Positions 1 to 9,167 of a stretch of DNA of 64,000 bases are shown piece after piece (position 1 is the stretch's first letter; every line of letters begins with the position of its first letter). Both the position numbers and the translations under genes were made by a program. The stretch spans positions 186,001 through 250,000 of the forward strand of contig NZ_AOCK01000005.1 in NCBI RefSeq assembly GCF_000348945.1. Direction: 5' to 3'. A model generated the notes under the pieces. The model was given only the letters and a program-made list of their open reading frames with translations. It ran no database searches and was not told the DNA's origin. The stretch comes from Paeniglutamicibacter gangotriensis Lz1y. GTDB taxonomy: Bacteria > Actinomycetota > Actinomycetes > Actinomycetales > Micrococcaceae.

Positions 1-1
1 C

Positions 2-220
2 GAGATCCCGGAACTGCGGGTACACGTGGACTACGGGTACCACGATGGAGCCACCCCGCACTATGCCGCGGAGTATGTCTGGGCGCATCTCTTAGTCCCC
101 GCAGCCGCCAGGGAACGTATCACCCACCATTACTACAAGGCCGGGCACATGATGTATCTGGACCCCGCGGTGCGCGCCGCGCAGCTGGCCTCGCTGGCCA
201 CCTTCGTCACCGGCGAGTAG
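2..220 (+). CDS. Serine carboxypeptidase-like protein (S10), C-terminal end only
   Basis: The reading frame is open from the window edge, so only the last 72 or so residues are present. They resemble the C terminus of S10 serine carboxypeptidases: a GYHDGATPHYAAEYVWAHL stretch, where the family has a 'GYxDxATP...TEY' segment carrying the catalytic Asp, followed by AGHMMYL, which fits the catalytic His. The nucleophile Ser would lie upstream. A strong hairpin terminator follows the stop. An alpha/beta hydrolase of another family is possible but less likely given the GHMMYL motif. Confidence 0.7.
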   Translation, partial: EIPELRVHVDYGYHDGATPHYAAEYVWAHLLVPAAARERITHHYYKAGHMMYLDPAVRAAQLASLATFVTGE

Positions 221-243
221 TACAGCGGCCCCTGAGTGGGAAT

Positions 244-283
244 GGTTCCGGGGACGCCGCTGCAGCTTGGCGTCCCCGGAACC
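244..283. terminator. Bidirectional hairpin terminator
   Basis: Perfect 15-bp inverted repeat (left arm GGTTCCGGGGACGCC at 244-258, right arm 269-283) with a 10-nt loop. It lies between the end of the S10 peptidase gene and the end of ilvD, which converge on it. Confidence 0.85.
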
Positions 284-293
284 GCTTGCTGGC

Positions 294-2162
294 TTAGGCC
301 AGGACTCCGCTCGGCTGGTTTAGCAGCGGCACGTGGCGCACCGCGCCCTTGTCTGCCGACTGGGCGAAGGCCGCGTAGGCCCGCAGTGCCGGTGAAACCA
401 CCCGGTCCCGGTCACGGGGTTGGTAACCGATGCTCGATTCCAGCACGTCCCGGCGCCGGGCCAGTTCCTGGTCAGTGACTTCCAGCGTGATCGAGCGGGC
501 CGGGATGTCGATGGAGATGGTGTCGCCGTTTTCCACCAGCGCGATGGCGCCCCCTGCCGCGGCCTCGGGCGAGATGTGCCCGATCGAGAGCCCCGAGGTA
601 CCACCGGAGAAGCGGCCGTCGGTGATCAGCGCGCATTTCGCCCCCAGCCCCAGACCCTTGAGGAAGGAGGTGGGGTAGAGCATTTCCTGCATGCCCGGGC
701 CACCGCGTGGACCTTCGTAGCGGATCACCACGACGTCGCCGGGGACAATTTCCTTGCTCAGGATCGCGGTGACCGCGTCGTCCTGGGATTCGAAGACCAC
801 AGCCGGGCCGGAGAAGCGGAAGATCGACTCGTCCACGCCAGCGGTTTTCACCACGCACCCATCCAGGGAGATGTTTCCGCGCAGCACGGCCAGGCCGCCC
901 TCGACGGAGTGTGCGTGTTCCATCGAGTGGATGCAGCCATTGGCGGCGTCCAGGTCCAAGGTGTCCCACCGTTCGGACTGGGAGAACGCCTCGGCGGAGC
1001 GCACGCAGCCGGGGGCCGCATGGAAAAGCTCGGTCGCGGTGTCCGTGGCCTTGCCGCCGCGGATATCCCAGTCATCGAGCCAGGAACGAAGCTCGGTGCT
1101 GTGAATGGATCGGACATTGTGGTTGAGCATCCCGCCACGGTCCAACTCCCCCAGGATCGCGGGGATGCCCCCGGCGCGGTGGACGTCCTCGACCAGGTAG
1201 TCGCCGTTGGGGGCGACCTTGGTCAGGCAGGGGGTGCGGCGGGAGATCTCATCGATGTCATCGAGCGTGAAGTCCAGCTCGGCCTCCTGCGCGGCTGCCA
1301 ATAGGTGCAGGATCGTATTGGAGGAGCCTCCCATGGCGATGTCCATGGTCATGGCGTTCTCGAACGCGGGGCGGTTGGCGATGGCGCGCGGCAGGACCGA
1401 GACGTCATCGTCGAAATAGTAAGACTTGGTGATGTCCACGATCGCGCGCCCGGCATCCTCGTACAGGTCCTTGCGTGCGGTGTGTGTGGCCAGCGTGGTG
1501 CCGTTGCCCGGCAGGGCCAGGCCCAGGGCTTCGGTGAGGCAGTTCATGGAGTTGGCGGTGAACATCCCCGAGCAGGAACCACAGGTGGGACACGCGGCTT
1601 CCTCGACGCGCAACAGGTCTTCGTCGGAGACCGAGTCGTTGACGGCGTCGGCGATGGCGGAGATCAGGTTCAGGCGCTTGCGCACCGTGCCGTCCACCAG
1701 CACCGCCGTGCCGCCTTCCATCGGTCCGCCGGAAACAAACACGGTGGGGATGTTCAGGCGCATGGCGGCCATCATCATGCCCGGGGTGATCTTGTCGCAG
1801 TTGGAAATGCAGATCAGCGCATCGGCGCAGTGGGCGTTGACCATATATTCGACGGAGTCGGCGATGAGGTCGCGGGAGGGCAGCGAGTACAGCATTCCGC
1901 CGTGGCCCATGGCGATCCCGTCGTCGACGGCGATGGTGTTGAATTCGCGCGGGATTCCCCCGGCCTCGAGGATCGCATCGGAGACGATGCGACCCACCGG
2001 CTGCAGGTGGGTGTGGCCGGGGACGAATTCGGTAAAGCTGTTCGCCACGGCGATGATCGGCTTTCCGAAGTCGGAGCCCTTGACTCCGGCGGCGCGGAGC
2101 AGGGCTCGGGCGCCGACCATATTGCGGCCGTGGGTGACTGTTCGTGAGCGTAATTCAGGCAT
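294..2162 (-). CDS. ilvD: Dihydroxy-acid dehydratase
   Basis: Dehydrates 2,3-dihydroxy-isovalerate and 2,3-dihydroxy-3-methylvalerate to the 2-keto acids of valine/leucine and isoleucine synthesis, in the cytoplasm. Seen: the N-terminal [28 protein letters not shown], the iron-sulfur/Mg motif NCDKITPG (Cys122, Lys124), the Cys-rich [10 protein letters not shown] near residue 191, and [10 protein letters not shown] near the C terminus. The FVPGH form, without a Cys there, is that of E. coli-type [4Fe-4S] enzymes rather than the [2Fe-2S] type. Length of 622 residues is normal. I chose the ATG at 2162 because the protein family begins there; an in-frame TTG lies 4 codons upstream. Other ilv genes are absent from the window. 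Confidence 0.96.
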   Translation of the reverse strand: MPELRSRTVTHGRNMVGARALLRAAGVKGSDFGKPIIAVANSFTEFVPGHTHLQPVGRIVSDAILEAGGIPREFNTIAVDDGIAMGHGGMLYSLPSRDLIADSVEYMVNAHCADALICISNCDKITPGMMMAAMRLNIPTVFVSGGPMEGGTAVLVDGTVRKRLNLISAIADAVNDSVSDEDLLRVEEAACPTCGSCSGMFTANSMNCLTEALGLALPGNGTTLATHTARKDLYEDAGRAIVDITKSYYFDDDVSVLPRAIANRPAFENAMTMDIAMGGSSNTILHLLAAAQEAELDFTLDDIDEISRRTPCLTKVAPNGDYLVEDVHRAGGIPAILGELDRGGMLNHNVRSIHSTELRSWLDDWDIRGGKATDTATELFHAAPGCVRSAEAFSQSERWDTLDLDAANGCIHSMEHAHSVEGGLAVLRGNISLDGCVVKTAGVDESIFRFSGPAVVFESQDDAVTAILSKEIVPGDVVVIRYEGPRGGPGMQEMLYPTSFLKGLGLGAKCALITDGRFSGGTSGLSIGHISPEAAAGGAIALVENGDTISIDIPARSITLEVTDQELARRRDVLESSIGYQPRDRDRVVSPALRAYAAFAQSADKGAVRHVPLLNQPSGVLA

Positions 2163-2240
2163 TGGACCAGTCAACCAGCAACGTTGCGGTGGCGGAAGAC
2201 GCTCCTAATACTAGTAGTGGCAGTGATAGATTTATCTTCA

Positions 2241-3110
2241 ATGAGTGATGGACGAAGACAAGAACTAGGGCAGTTTCTGCGCGATCGGCGCGGCAACTTG
2301 GTCCGGGCGGAGCTGGGACTGCCACCGATCGGCCGCAACCGCACGCTGGGACTGCGCCGCGAGGAGATTGCGGCCTTCGCCGCGGTCAGCATCACCTGGT
2401 ACACCTGGCTTGAACAGGGCAGGGACATCAACGCCTCCCGTCAGGTGCTCGAATCCATCGCCCGGGTGCTCACCCTGACCAGTGCCGAAACCGCCTATGT
2501 GCTGGCGTTAGGCGGATACACCCCGACGCCGTCGAACGAGGTCATTACCGTCGAGCAGGCACCGGAGCACCTGCAGCGGCTGCTGGACACCTTCGATTTT
2601 CCGGCGTTCGCCGTGGCACCCGATTGGGGCATCGCGGGCTGGAACCGCGCCTACGCTGGCCTCTACACGCGCATCGCCACCGTGGACCCGGAACAGCGGA
2701 ACCTGCTCTGGCTCATCTTCACCGACCCGCACCTGCGCAAGATGCTGCCCGACTGGGAAGAAACCTCACGACACTTTGTCGCCGAATTCCGTGCCGAAGC
2801 CGGCGCCCGCCTCGGCTCGGCGGCCCACACGACATTGATCAAACGGCTCAGCGAAGCCAGCACACAATTCGCCAAACTCTGGGCCGACCGCGGCGTGGAA
2901 CGCTTCGCCTCCAGACAACGCGTCTTCCTGCACCCGGTGGCCGGCGAGCTGGTCTTCGAGCAACACCGATTGGTGCCCTCGGATGCTCCGGAGCTGCACC
3001 TGGTGATGTATGCCCCGGTGCCGGGCACCCCGACCAAGGAACGGCTGCAGATACTGCTGGAGGACAGGGTGCCGCCAGCGGCATATCCGCTCGACCACAA
3101 CGTTGGCTAA
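2241..3110 (+). CDS. XRE-family regulator with MmyB-like ligand-binding domain
   Basis: Transcription regulator of 289 residues. Residues about 5-75 form an XRE helix-turn-helix (RNRTLGLRREEIAAFAAVSI then TWYTWLEQGRDINAS). The remainder matches the MmyB-like ligand-binding domain, with signature-like stretches AVAPDWGIAGWNRAYAGLY and HPVAGELVFEQHRL. It is divergent from ilvD, with under 80 bp between the starts, and is followed 9 bp later by the TIGR01777 gene, so it probably controls its own operon. The ligand is unknown. I used the ATG at 2241; the frame is open for 19 more codons upstream, but that part has no family similarity. Confidence 0.88.
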   Translation: MSDGRRQELGQFLRDRRGNLVRAELGLPPIGRNRTLGLRREEIAAFAAVSITWYTWLEQGRDINASRQVLESIARVLTLTSAETAYVLALGGYTPTPSNEVITVEQAPEHLQRLLDTFDFPAFAVAPDWGIAGWNRAYAGLYTRIATVDPEQRNLLWLIFTDPHLRKMLPDWEETSRHFVAEFRAEAGARLGSAAHTTLIKRLSEASTQFAKLWADRGVERFASRQRVFLHPVAGELVFEQHRLVPSDAPELHLVMYAPVPGTPTKERLQILLEDRVPPAAYPLDHNVG

Positions 3111-3119
3111 GCTGGGCTA

Positions 3120-4520
3120 ATGGCATGGCAGCGCACGCAAACCCATTTTCTTGCACTTCCCTCCGCGACACTCTGGGAGGTATTGCGCGATCCGGGACGT
3201 GTTCCCGAATGGAACCGCGCCGTGGCAAAGCTGGAGCCACACACCCGGCCCGTGGTCGCCGGAACCTCCTTGGACCTGGTCCCGGCAGGAAACCTGATCG
3301 GGCCGATCCATGCCAGAACCGCGCCCCAGGCAGTGGTCACCCGGGTGGAACCAGGCAAATCAATGACGTGGCGCCAACCCCAGCCAGGCGGCCATCTGCT
3401 GGTGCACTTACAGCTGCGCGATGTCCCCGGCGGCACCGAGCTGACCCAGCAGTTGACTGTTACAGGTCCCCTGTCCGCGGCATTTACCGAAACCGCTGCC
3501 AAACCAATCGCCGCGAACTTCGCCGAAAACTGTGCCCGGCTCTACACCGTGGCCGGCGGCCAGACGGCAAAGAACCTGCGGATCGTGATTGCCGGTGGTC
3601 ACGGATTCCTGGGCTCGCGGGCCGCCGCTGATCTGCATTGCCGCGGACACGAGGTCGTGGTCCTCACCCGCCGGAAACGCGCCGACAGTCCTTACCAACA
3701 GCAGTTGTGGGACGGGAAGTTCCAGGGCCCGTGGTCCACCACATTGCACAAGCCCGGTTACCAGACAGCCGTGCTGAACCTGGCAGGTGAACTGGTGGAC
3801 CTGCCGCCCACCGAATCCAACATCAAGCTGCTGCGCTCCTCCCGGATCGACGCCACCGGCGCTCTGGTGGACGCCTCGAGGGCCGCAGCGGCACCCCTGG
3901 CAGCATTCCTGCAGTCCAGCACCACCGCGATCTTCGCCGACGCCGGGGAAACACGCCTCACCGAATCATCCCCACTGCCCGTGGGTGCGGCCGCACTGCC
4001 CCAGATGACAGGCGTCGCCCAGCCGTGGGAAGAAGCGGCGGCAGGTGCCAACACCGAGCACCTGCACATCCTGCGCACCTCTTTGGTGTTTGAGCAGGAA
4101 AGTCCGCTGGTGGACCGGCTCTCCCTGCTGGCTCGTGTGGGCCTCGGCGGTCCGGTGGCCGGTGGGGAACAGTGGGTCAGCTGGATCCATTTGGCCGACT
4201 GGCTGCGCATCGTCCGCGCGGCACTGGGACTGGAGGAACACGTTTCGCTCCCGGACGGGGTCCTGCATCTGGCCGCACCGCACCCGGTGCGCAACCAAGA
4301 CATGATGGCGGCCCTGCGGGCCCGACTCGCACCGGGCCCCTTGCGCCGCTTCTTCCTGCCGACTCCCGCCCCGGTATTGGCCCTCGGCGCCAGGGTGCTG
4401 CGCACCGATCCTGCGCTAGGAAGCACCGGACGGCACGTGACCTCGGAGGTCCTGGCGAGGGCCGGATTCACCTTCGAACACCCGGACTTCGAGACCGCGT
4501 TGGACCAGGTCCTTGGCTGA
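3120..4520 (+). CDS. SRPBCC domain fused to TIGR01777 epimerase-like protein
   Basis: 466 residues with two parts. Residues about 1-150 look like an SRPBCC/START-type ligand-binding domain (LPSATLWEVLRDPGRVPEWN, PGGTELTQQLTVTGP). Residues about 155-466 are an atypical short-chain dehydrogenase of the TIGR01777 / YfcH group, with the nucleotide-binding loop IVIAGGHGFLGSRAAADL and a closing TSEVLARAGFTFEHPDF segment typical of the family. The biochemical substrate of this family is not established. The stop overlaps the proposed start of ogt by 8 bp, so the two are probably cotranscribed. Confidence 0.88.
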   Translation: MAWQRTQTHFLALPSATLWEVLRDPGRVPEWNRAVAKLEPHTRPVVAGTSLDLVPAGNLIGPIHARTAPQAVVTRVEPGKSMTWRQPQPGGHLLVHLQLRDVPGGTELTQQLTVTGPLSAAFTETAAKPIAANFAENCARLYTVAGGQTAKNLRIVIAGGHGFLGSRAAADLHCRGHEVVVLTRRKRADSPYQQQLWDGKFQGPWSTTLHKPGYQTAVLNLAGELVDLPPTESNIKLLRSSRIDATGALVDASRAAAAPLAAFLQSSTTAIFADAGETRLTESSPLPVGAAALPQMTGVAQPWEEAAAGANTEHLHILRTSLVFEQESPLVDRLSLLARVGLGGPVAGGEQWVSWIHLADWLRIVRAALGLEEHVSLPDGVLHLAAPHPVRNQDMMAALRARLAPGPLRRFFLPTPAPVLALGARVLRTDPALGSTGRHVTSEVLARAGFTFEHPDFETALDQVLG

Positions 4521-5040
4521 GGCACGGCGGTTACGCCACGCACTGACGGATTCGCCCGCCGGGCCGCTGCGGATCGTTGCCTCGGAGCGCGGGATCTCCG
4601 GGATCTATTGGCAAAACCATGCCCATCCCCCGGGGCCAGAGGTCCTGGGAGAACGACTGCCCTCCCCCGATGCCGATGCGCTGGTTAGCCAATGCGCCAC
4701 GGAACTTGCCGAATACTTTTCCGGGACGCGCAAGGAATTCGAGGTGCCTTTGGATGCCCAAGGTACCGAGTTTCAGCACCGCGTCTGGGAGCAGCTGTCC
4801 CGCATCCCGTGTGGCGAATCGCGTTCCTATGGCCAGCTCGCCCTGGCACTGGGGGACGTCAAGCTGACCCGGGCGGTGGGCACCGCCAACGGCAGGAACC
4901 CGATTTCCATCATCGTCCCGTGCCACCGGGTCATCGGCTCCGATCGGTCACTGACCGGCTACGCCGGTGGGCTGGAAGCCAAGTTGTTCCTGCTTCGTCT
5001 CGAAGGCATTGAACCGGCGGCCGAGGCGACACTGTTCTAG
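4513..5040 (+). CDS. ogt: Methylated-DNA--protein-cysteine methyltransferase
   Basis: Suicide DNA repair enzyme that moves the alkyl group from O6-alkylguanine to its own cysteine. The active-site motif ISIIVPCHRVIG is intact with Cys137, preceded by the helix-turn-helix TEFQHRVWEQLSRIPCGESR that binds DNA. Length of 175 residues is typical. The start is uncertain: a TTG at 4513 overlaps the preceding gene, and no ATG lies before the conserved N-terminal part. It forms a likely operon with the XRE and TIGR01777 genes. Confidence 0.92.
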   Translation: MAEARRLRHALTDSPAGPLRIVASERGISGIYWQNHAHPPGPEVLGERLPSPDADALVSQCATELAEYFSGTRKEFEVPLDAQGTEFQHRVWEQLSRIPCGESRSYGQLALALGDVKLTRAVGTANGRNPISIIVPCHRVIGSDRSLTGYAGGLEAKLFLLRLEGIEPAAEATLF

Positions 5041-5060
5041 ATGTTTATCCTTGAACCGCG

Positions 5061-5837
5061 TCAGGCCAGGATGAGGCTGTCCAACGACTGCCGCAAGATG
5101 TTCTGGGCCTCGGGATCCAGACGGTGGCCGGAGATCAACGCATCGACCTGGCCCAACGGGACGATCTGACACAGGCCCGTCACTCCCCACTTGGTGTGGT
5201 CGGCCACGATGATTTGCTGGGCCGCGGCCTTGATAAACGCCTGGTTCGTCTGCGCCTCCAACATGTTCGGGGTGGTGAACCCGTCTTCCGCCGTCATGCC
5301 GTGCACCCCCAGGAACAGCAGGTCAACATGCAGCTGTCCCAGGGCCGACAACGAAAGCGGACCGACTAGGGCGTCGGAAATGGTTCTGATCCCGCCGGTG
5401 AGGATGATGTTCTGGCTCGGGTTGGCCGCCGCATAGAAGACTTCGGCGATGCGTGGGGAGTTGGTCACCACCGTGAGGTCCTTGATGCCGGTGCATTGGG
5501 CGGCCAACGCGTACGTGGTGGTGCCGGAGTTCAGGGCGATGGACATGCCCGGTCTCACCAGCCCCGCGGCCGTTTGGGCGATCGCCTGCTTTTCGCCGGA
5601 TTCCAGTGCGAGCTTGTGCACAAACCCCGGCTCGTTGCTGGTCGGGGCGGCATCCAAGGTGGCCCCACCATGCACCTTCACCAAGGCGCCGCGAGCTGCC
5701 AGCGTGTTGAGATCGCGGCGCACCGTCATCTCCGAGACCCCCAGCTCGGCGGCCAGCGAGGTCACACGCACCTGCTCGCGTTCACGCAGTGCATCGAGGA
5801 TGCGTTGGTGGCGGGCGCTGGCCAGCATCTCGGTCAT
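5061..5837 (-). CDS. DeoR/GlpR-family repressor, probably of gal genes
   Basis: 258 residues. An N-terminal DeoR helix-turn-helix (HQRILDALREREQVRVTSLA, then SEMTVRRDLNTL, residues about 8-60) is followed by the sugar-phosphate sensing DeoRC domain, with SGTTTYALAAQ and the GVHG segment near residue 180. It is divergent from galT-galK, which makes it the obvious candidate regulator of that operon through a sugar-phosphate effector. That role is inferred from position. Inverted repeats suitable for operators lie in the shared intergenic region. Confidence 0.9.
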   Translation of the reverse strand: MTEMLASARHQRILDALREREQVRVTSLAAELGVSEMTVRRDLNTLAARGALVKVHGGATLDAAPTSNEPGFVHKLALESGEKQAIAQTAAGLVRPGMSIALNSGTTTYALAAQCTGIKDLTVVTNSPRIAEVFYAAANPSQNIILTGGIRTISDALVGPLSLSALGQLHVDLLFLGVHGMTAEDGFTTPNMLEAQTNQAFIKAAAQQIIVADHTKWGVTGLCQIVPLGQVDALISGHRLDPEAQNILRQSLDSLILA

Positions 5838-5889
5838 GGGGATTCCGTTCGTTCGGGCGTTTGGTCAGATTCCAATGGTAGCGAAGAAC

Positions 5890-5916
5890 CGAACACAAAG
5901 GCGCAAAACATGTTCG
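5890..5916. promoter_or_regulatory. Candidate operator, CGAACA / TGTTCG inverted repeat
   Basis: CGAACA at 5890-5895 and TGTTCG at 5911-5916 form an inverted repeat with a 15-bp gap, upstream of the deoR-like gene. Actinobacterial DeoR-family sites often contain GAACA/TGTTC half sites. Binding is inferred. Confidence 0.35.
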
Positions 5917-6029
5917 AAGTTGCGCGACTTGCGTCGGATTCGTCGGGGTCACGGAAAAGTTTCCGCGGCTTACTAATGCCTAGGAACCGATGAGAGTCAT
6001 ATATTTGGCGAGTTTCATCCAAAGTTGTG

Positions 6030-6051
6030 TTCCGATAGAATGTGATCGGAA
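6030..6051. promoter_or_regulatory. Candidate operator upstream of galT
   Basis: Inverted repeat TTCCGAT (6030-6036) and ATCGGAA (6045-6051) with an 8-bp gap, 38 bp before the galT start. It is well placed to block transcription of galTK. No binding protein is known from the sequence alone. Confidence 0.4.
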
Positions 6052-6088
6052 TTGTTTGATTATTTCCGTTTTCGCTCAAGGAGCACCT

Positions 6089-7225
6089 GTGGACCAGAAT
6101 CTAAGCCAGGCCGAACCCGTGCGATCAACCCTTGCTGACGGTCGTGAACTGCTCTACTTCTTTGACGGCGGAAAAACCCCGGTGGGATTCGTACCACCCA
6201 AGGACACGCGCAGCCTTCCTGCCCGACCGGCGCCCTCCGACCTGCGTTACGACGCATTGGCCGGAGAATGGGTTTCCTTTGCCGCGCACCGGCAGACCCG
6301 CACCCACCTGCCGGCCGCCAGCGACTGCCCACTGTGCCCCACCGGTGCTGGCATGGCCGGGGAGATCCCTGCGAACACCTACGACGTGGCGGTCTTCGAA
6401 AACCGTTTCCCGTCCTTCGGTCCGGAACAACACCTCGGGCAAGGTTCCGCAACACTCGGCGCCGCACATCCCGCCCACGGCCGATGCGAGGTCATTGCCT
6501 TTGGTCCCGGACACACCGAATCCTTAGCGACGCTGGGCAGCGACCGAATCCGCACGGTCATCGATGCCTGGGCCCATCGCACCGCCGAACTTGCGGTCAT
6601 GGACGGGGTCGGGCAGGTCTTCCCCTTCGAGAACCGCGGCGCGGAAATCGGGGTGACGCTGCACCACCCACACGGCCAGATCTACGCCTACCCTTATACG
6701 ACGCCGCGCACCGATAACCAGATGGCCAGGGCCGCTGCACACCGGGCCAGCACCGGCAGGAACCTGATGGCCGACATCCTTGACTTCGAGATTTCCGATG
6801 GACGCAGGATCCTTGAACGCGGCACCCACTTCACCACCTTTGTCCCATTTGCCGCACGCATGCCCATCGAGGTACATCTGGTGCCGCACCGCCAGGTGGG
6901 CGGCCTGGACGAACTCAGCGAAGCCGAACGCACCGAACTGGCCGAGATGTACCACCGGCTGCTGCAGTGCGTCGATGGCCTGTACTCCACCGACACCCCC
7001 TACATCGCCGGCTGGCACCAGGCCCCACGGTTCCACGAGCACCGCTCCGAGGCACGTTTGCACCTGCAGCTAACCTCCCCGCGCCGCGCCGAGAACAAAC
7101 TCAAGTACCTTGCCGGATCGGAGGCCGCCATGGGAGCCTTCATCGGAGACGTCACGCCCGAGGCCGCCGCTGCGGCCCTGCGTGAATCAGCAGCCCGACT
7201 TCAGAGAAGGACCGAGGAGAAGTGA
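6089..7225 (+). CDS. galT: Galactose-1-phosphate uridylyltransferase
   Basis: Second enzyme of the Leloir pathway: UDP-glucose + galactose-1-phosphate to UDP-galactose + glucose-1-phosphate. Seen: a zinc CPLC pair (Cys80, Cys83), VFENRFPSFG, and the HIT-type active site HPHGQ with the uridylylated His195. Length of 378 residues is normal. The GTG at 6089 is the best start: AAGGAG lies 6 bp upstream and no other start has a ribosome-binding site. The stop overlaps the galK start (GTGA), a sign of translational coupling. Confidence 0.95.
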   Translation: MDQNLSQAEPVRSTLADGRELLYFFDGGKTPVGFVPPKDTRSLPARPAPSDLRYDALAGEWVSFAAHRQTRTHLPAASDCPLCPTGAGMAGEIPANTYDVAVFENRFPSFGPEQHLGQGSATLGAAHPAHGRCEVIAFGPGHTESLATLGSDRIRTVIDAWAHRTAELAVMDGVGQVFPFENRGAEIGVTLHHPHGQIYAYPYTTPRTDNQMARAAAHRASTGRNLMADILDFEISDGRRILERGTHFTTFVPFAARMPIEVHLVPHRQVGGLDELSEAERTELAEMYHRLLQCVDGLYSTDTPYIAGWHQAPRFHEHRSEARLHLQLTSPRRAENKLKYLAGSEAAMGAFIGDVTPEAAAAALRESAARLQRRTEEK

Positions 7226-8382
7226 ACTCCGACGCTGTGACATCCCTAGCCGGGACCTTCGCCGCCCTCTACGGCGCAGCCCCCGATGCCTACTTTGCTG
7301 CCCCGGGCCGGGTGAATCTGATTGGTGAACACACCGACTACAACGAAGGCTTTGTCCTACCCTTCGCCATTGACCGCGTAGCAACCATCGCGATCAAGCT
7401 TCAGGAGACCGGTGGCGTCCGGCGCCTGCGTGTGGCCTCCACCCAGGGCGGGCCCGTCGTGGAGGCCGCATTCGATGGATTGGTGCCCGAGTCCGTGGCC
7501 CCATGGGCCAGGTACGTGGCAGGGGTCTTCTGGGCCTTGGAGCAACAGGGTTTGCCGATGCCCGGAGCAGACGTGCTACTCGATTCCTCGGTACCCATCG
7601 GGGCGGGACTTTCTTCCTCGGCCGCCATCGAATGCGCCGTGGGCCTGGCTTTGAACACCCAGCTGGGGCTGGGCTTGTCCCGCGAAGAACTTGTGCTGAT
7701 CTGCCAGCGGGCGGAAAACGACTTCGTCGGGGCACCTACGGGCATCCTGGATCAATCGGCCTCGCTGTTGGGCACTGCCGAACATGCGTTGTTCCTCGAC
7801 TGCCGCAGCAGGGAAGCAGTGCACGTCCAGCTGCCGTTGGAGGCCGCGGACCTGGCACTGCTGGTGATCGACACTCGGGTCAGCCATGCGCACGATTCGG
7901 GCGGTTACAAGGAACTGGTGGCAGCCTGCACCCGCGGGGCCCAGGAATTGGGTGTACCGGCCCTGCGCGATGTCGGCATTGAACGGCTGGTCGAGGCCCA
8001 ACAGGTCCTGGCACCGCAGATCTACCGGCGGGTCAAGCACATCGTGACCGAGAACCAACGGGTCCTGGACACGGTGGAGCTCTTGGGCGCCCGGGGGCCG
8101 GCGGCGATCGGCCCACTGCTGACGGCAAGCCACGTCTCGATGCGCGACGACTTCGGGATCTCTTGCGATGAGCTGGATCTGGCGGTTGATACGGCGATGG
8201 CTGCCGGCGCCCTAGGTGCGCGCATGACCGGTGGCGGATTCGGCGGATCGGCCATTGCGCTGATCCCCGCTGCGCGTGCGGATGACGTGTCCGCTGCGGT
8301 GCGTGAGGCATTTGCCCGTGCCCACTACCTCGCCCCGGAGATCTTCTCCGTGATTCCCGGACCTGGGGCCCGGCAGCTGTAG
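7222..8382 (+). CDS. galK: Galactokinase
   Basis: GHMP kinase that phosphorylates galactose at C1 with ATP. It has the galactokinase signature GRVNLIGEHTDYN (residues 29-41), the phosphate loop GAGLSSSAA (127-135) and the C-terminal GGGFGGSAIAL motif. 386 residues. The GTG start at 7222 overlaps the galT stop. A third Leloir gene (galE) is not in the window. Confidence 0.96.
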   Translation: MNSDAVTSLAGTFAALYGAAPDAYFAAPGRVNLIGEHTDYNEGFVLPFAIDRVATIAIKLQETGGVRRLRVASTQGGPVVEAAFDGLVPESVAPWARYVAGVFWALEQQGLPMPGADVLLDSSVPIGAGLSSSAAIECAVGLALNTQLGLGLSREELVLICQRAENDFVGAPTGILDQSASLLGTAEHALFLDCRSREAVHVQLPLEAADLALLVIDTRVSHAHDSGGYKELVAACTRGAQELGVPALRDVGIERLVEAQQVLAPQIYRRVKHIVTENQRVLDTVELLGARGPAAIGPLLTASHVSMRDDFGISCDELDLAVDTAMAAGALGARMTGGGFGGSAIALIPAARADDVSAAVREAFARAHYLAPEIFSVIPGPGARQL

Positions 8383-8657
8383 CCAACGCGGCAGCATGGT
8401 CGCCCACCGGGCAGCGACAGATTCGCCACCTTCGGTAAGACTAGACTCCGGCCGATGACCGCGCCAGTGGGACTTGTGCTGGGGTCGCTGAGGTGTGCGA
8501 AACGATCTAGCTGAACCCGACGGACCACTTCTTGCTCCGTGGCTCCAGTGCCCGATTCCCAGCTAATTCCCCGTCCCCGCGCCTATTATGGGAGGGAACA
8601 ATGCTCTGGCGCGCTTGCCCGGTGCATAGGTTCGGTGCAGGAAAAAGAGGTAGTCAG

Positions 8658-9080
8658 ATGGATCGCGTCGCCATTGTCTATTACCAGCGGGATGCCCGGG
8701 CGAAGTTGCTTGCCGCAGAGCTTGCCGCCCAGTTGAAAGTCCATGCGCTGCGTTCCGAGCTGCTGGCCGTCACAAATTCTTCGGCCCACGAGCTGATCTA
8801 TTTTGACGCCATGGTGCTAGTTGGACCGGTGCGGTTCTCACGCATGCACGGCCTGGCCTTGGTCACGGCGGTCTTCGGTTTCCGCCCGGTGGCACTGCTG
8901 ATCAGCGGAGGCACGGACGGCAAACGAATCCTGCGCCGGCTTCCCAAGCACATGCGCGGTGAAGTGCCGGTTTTCATGGCCGGTGACGATGACCCGCAAC
9001 CCAACGGGGTCTCGCATCTGGTGACTTGGTTGCGTGCCATGATCGGGTTTTCCGGATATCGCGCCATTCGGTTGAGCTGA
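8658..9080 (+). CDS. Hypothetical protein, possible flavodoxin fold
   Basis: 140 residues, starting at ATG 8658 with an AGAGG sequence upstream. I do not recognise the family. The pattern of a hydrophobic strand (VAIVYYQR), helix, strand with DAMVLVGPVRFSRMHG and strand ALLISGG resembles the order of elements in flavodoxin-like proteins, but no clear FMN phosphate loop is present. The group II intron begins 18 bp after the stop, oriented against it. Confidence 0.55.
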   Translation: MDRVAIVYYQRDARAKLLAAELAAQLKVHALRSELLAVTNSSAHELIYFDAMVLVGPVRFSRMHGLALVTAVFGFRPVALLISGGTDGKRILRRLPKHMRGEVPVFMAGDDDPQPNGVSHLVTWLRAMIGFSGYRAIRLS

Positions 9081-9097
9081 GGCCCACAGAATTGTTA

Positions 9098-9167
9098 ATG
9101 GAGTAGGTGGGAGGGTTTGCCTCCCACCTCTCACACCACCGTACGTGCGGACCTCGCATACGGCGGT
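9098..9167 (-). ncRNA. Group II intron domains V and VI
   Basis: Domain V (9135-9167) folds as CCGTA/TACGG plus TGCG/CGCA around a two-base CG bulge and a 5-nt loop, extended by a lower stem of about 4 bp. The catalytic triad position reads CGC, as reported for subgroup IIC, instead of AGC. Domain VI has a 9-bp stem (9106-9114 with 9120-9128) and a TA bulge at 9104-9105 that can supply the branch-point adenosine. The stop codon of the maturase gene touches domain V. Confidence 0.85.

Noticed and set aside
1305-2147. 280-residue plus-strand frame opposite ilvD
   Set aside because: Antisense to a certain gene, with His/Gly/Gln-rich composition.
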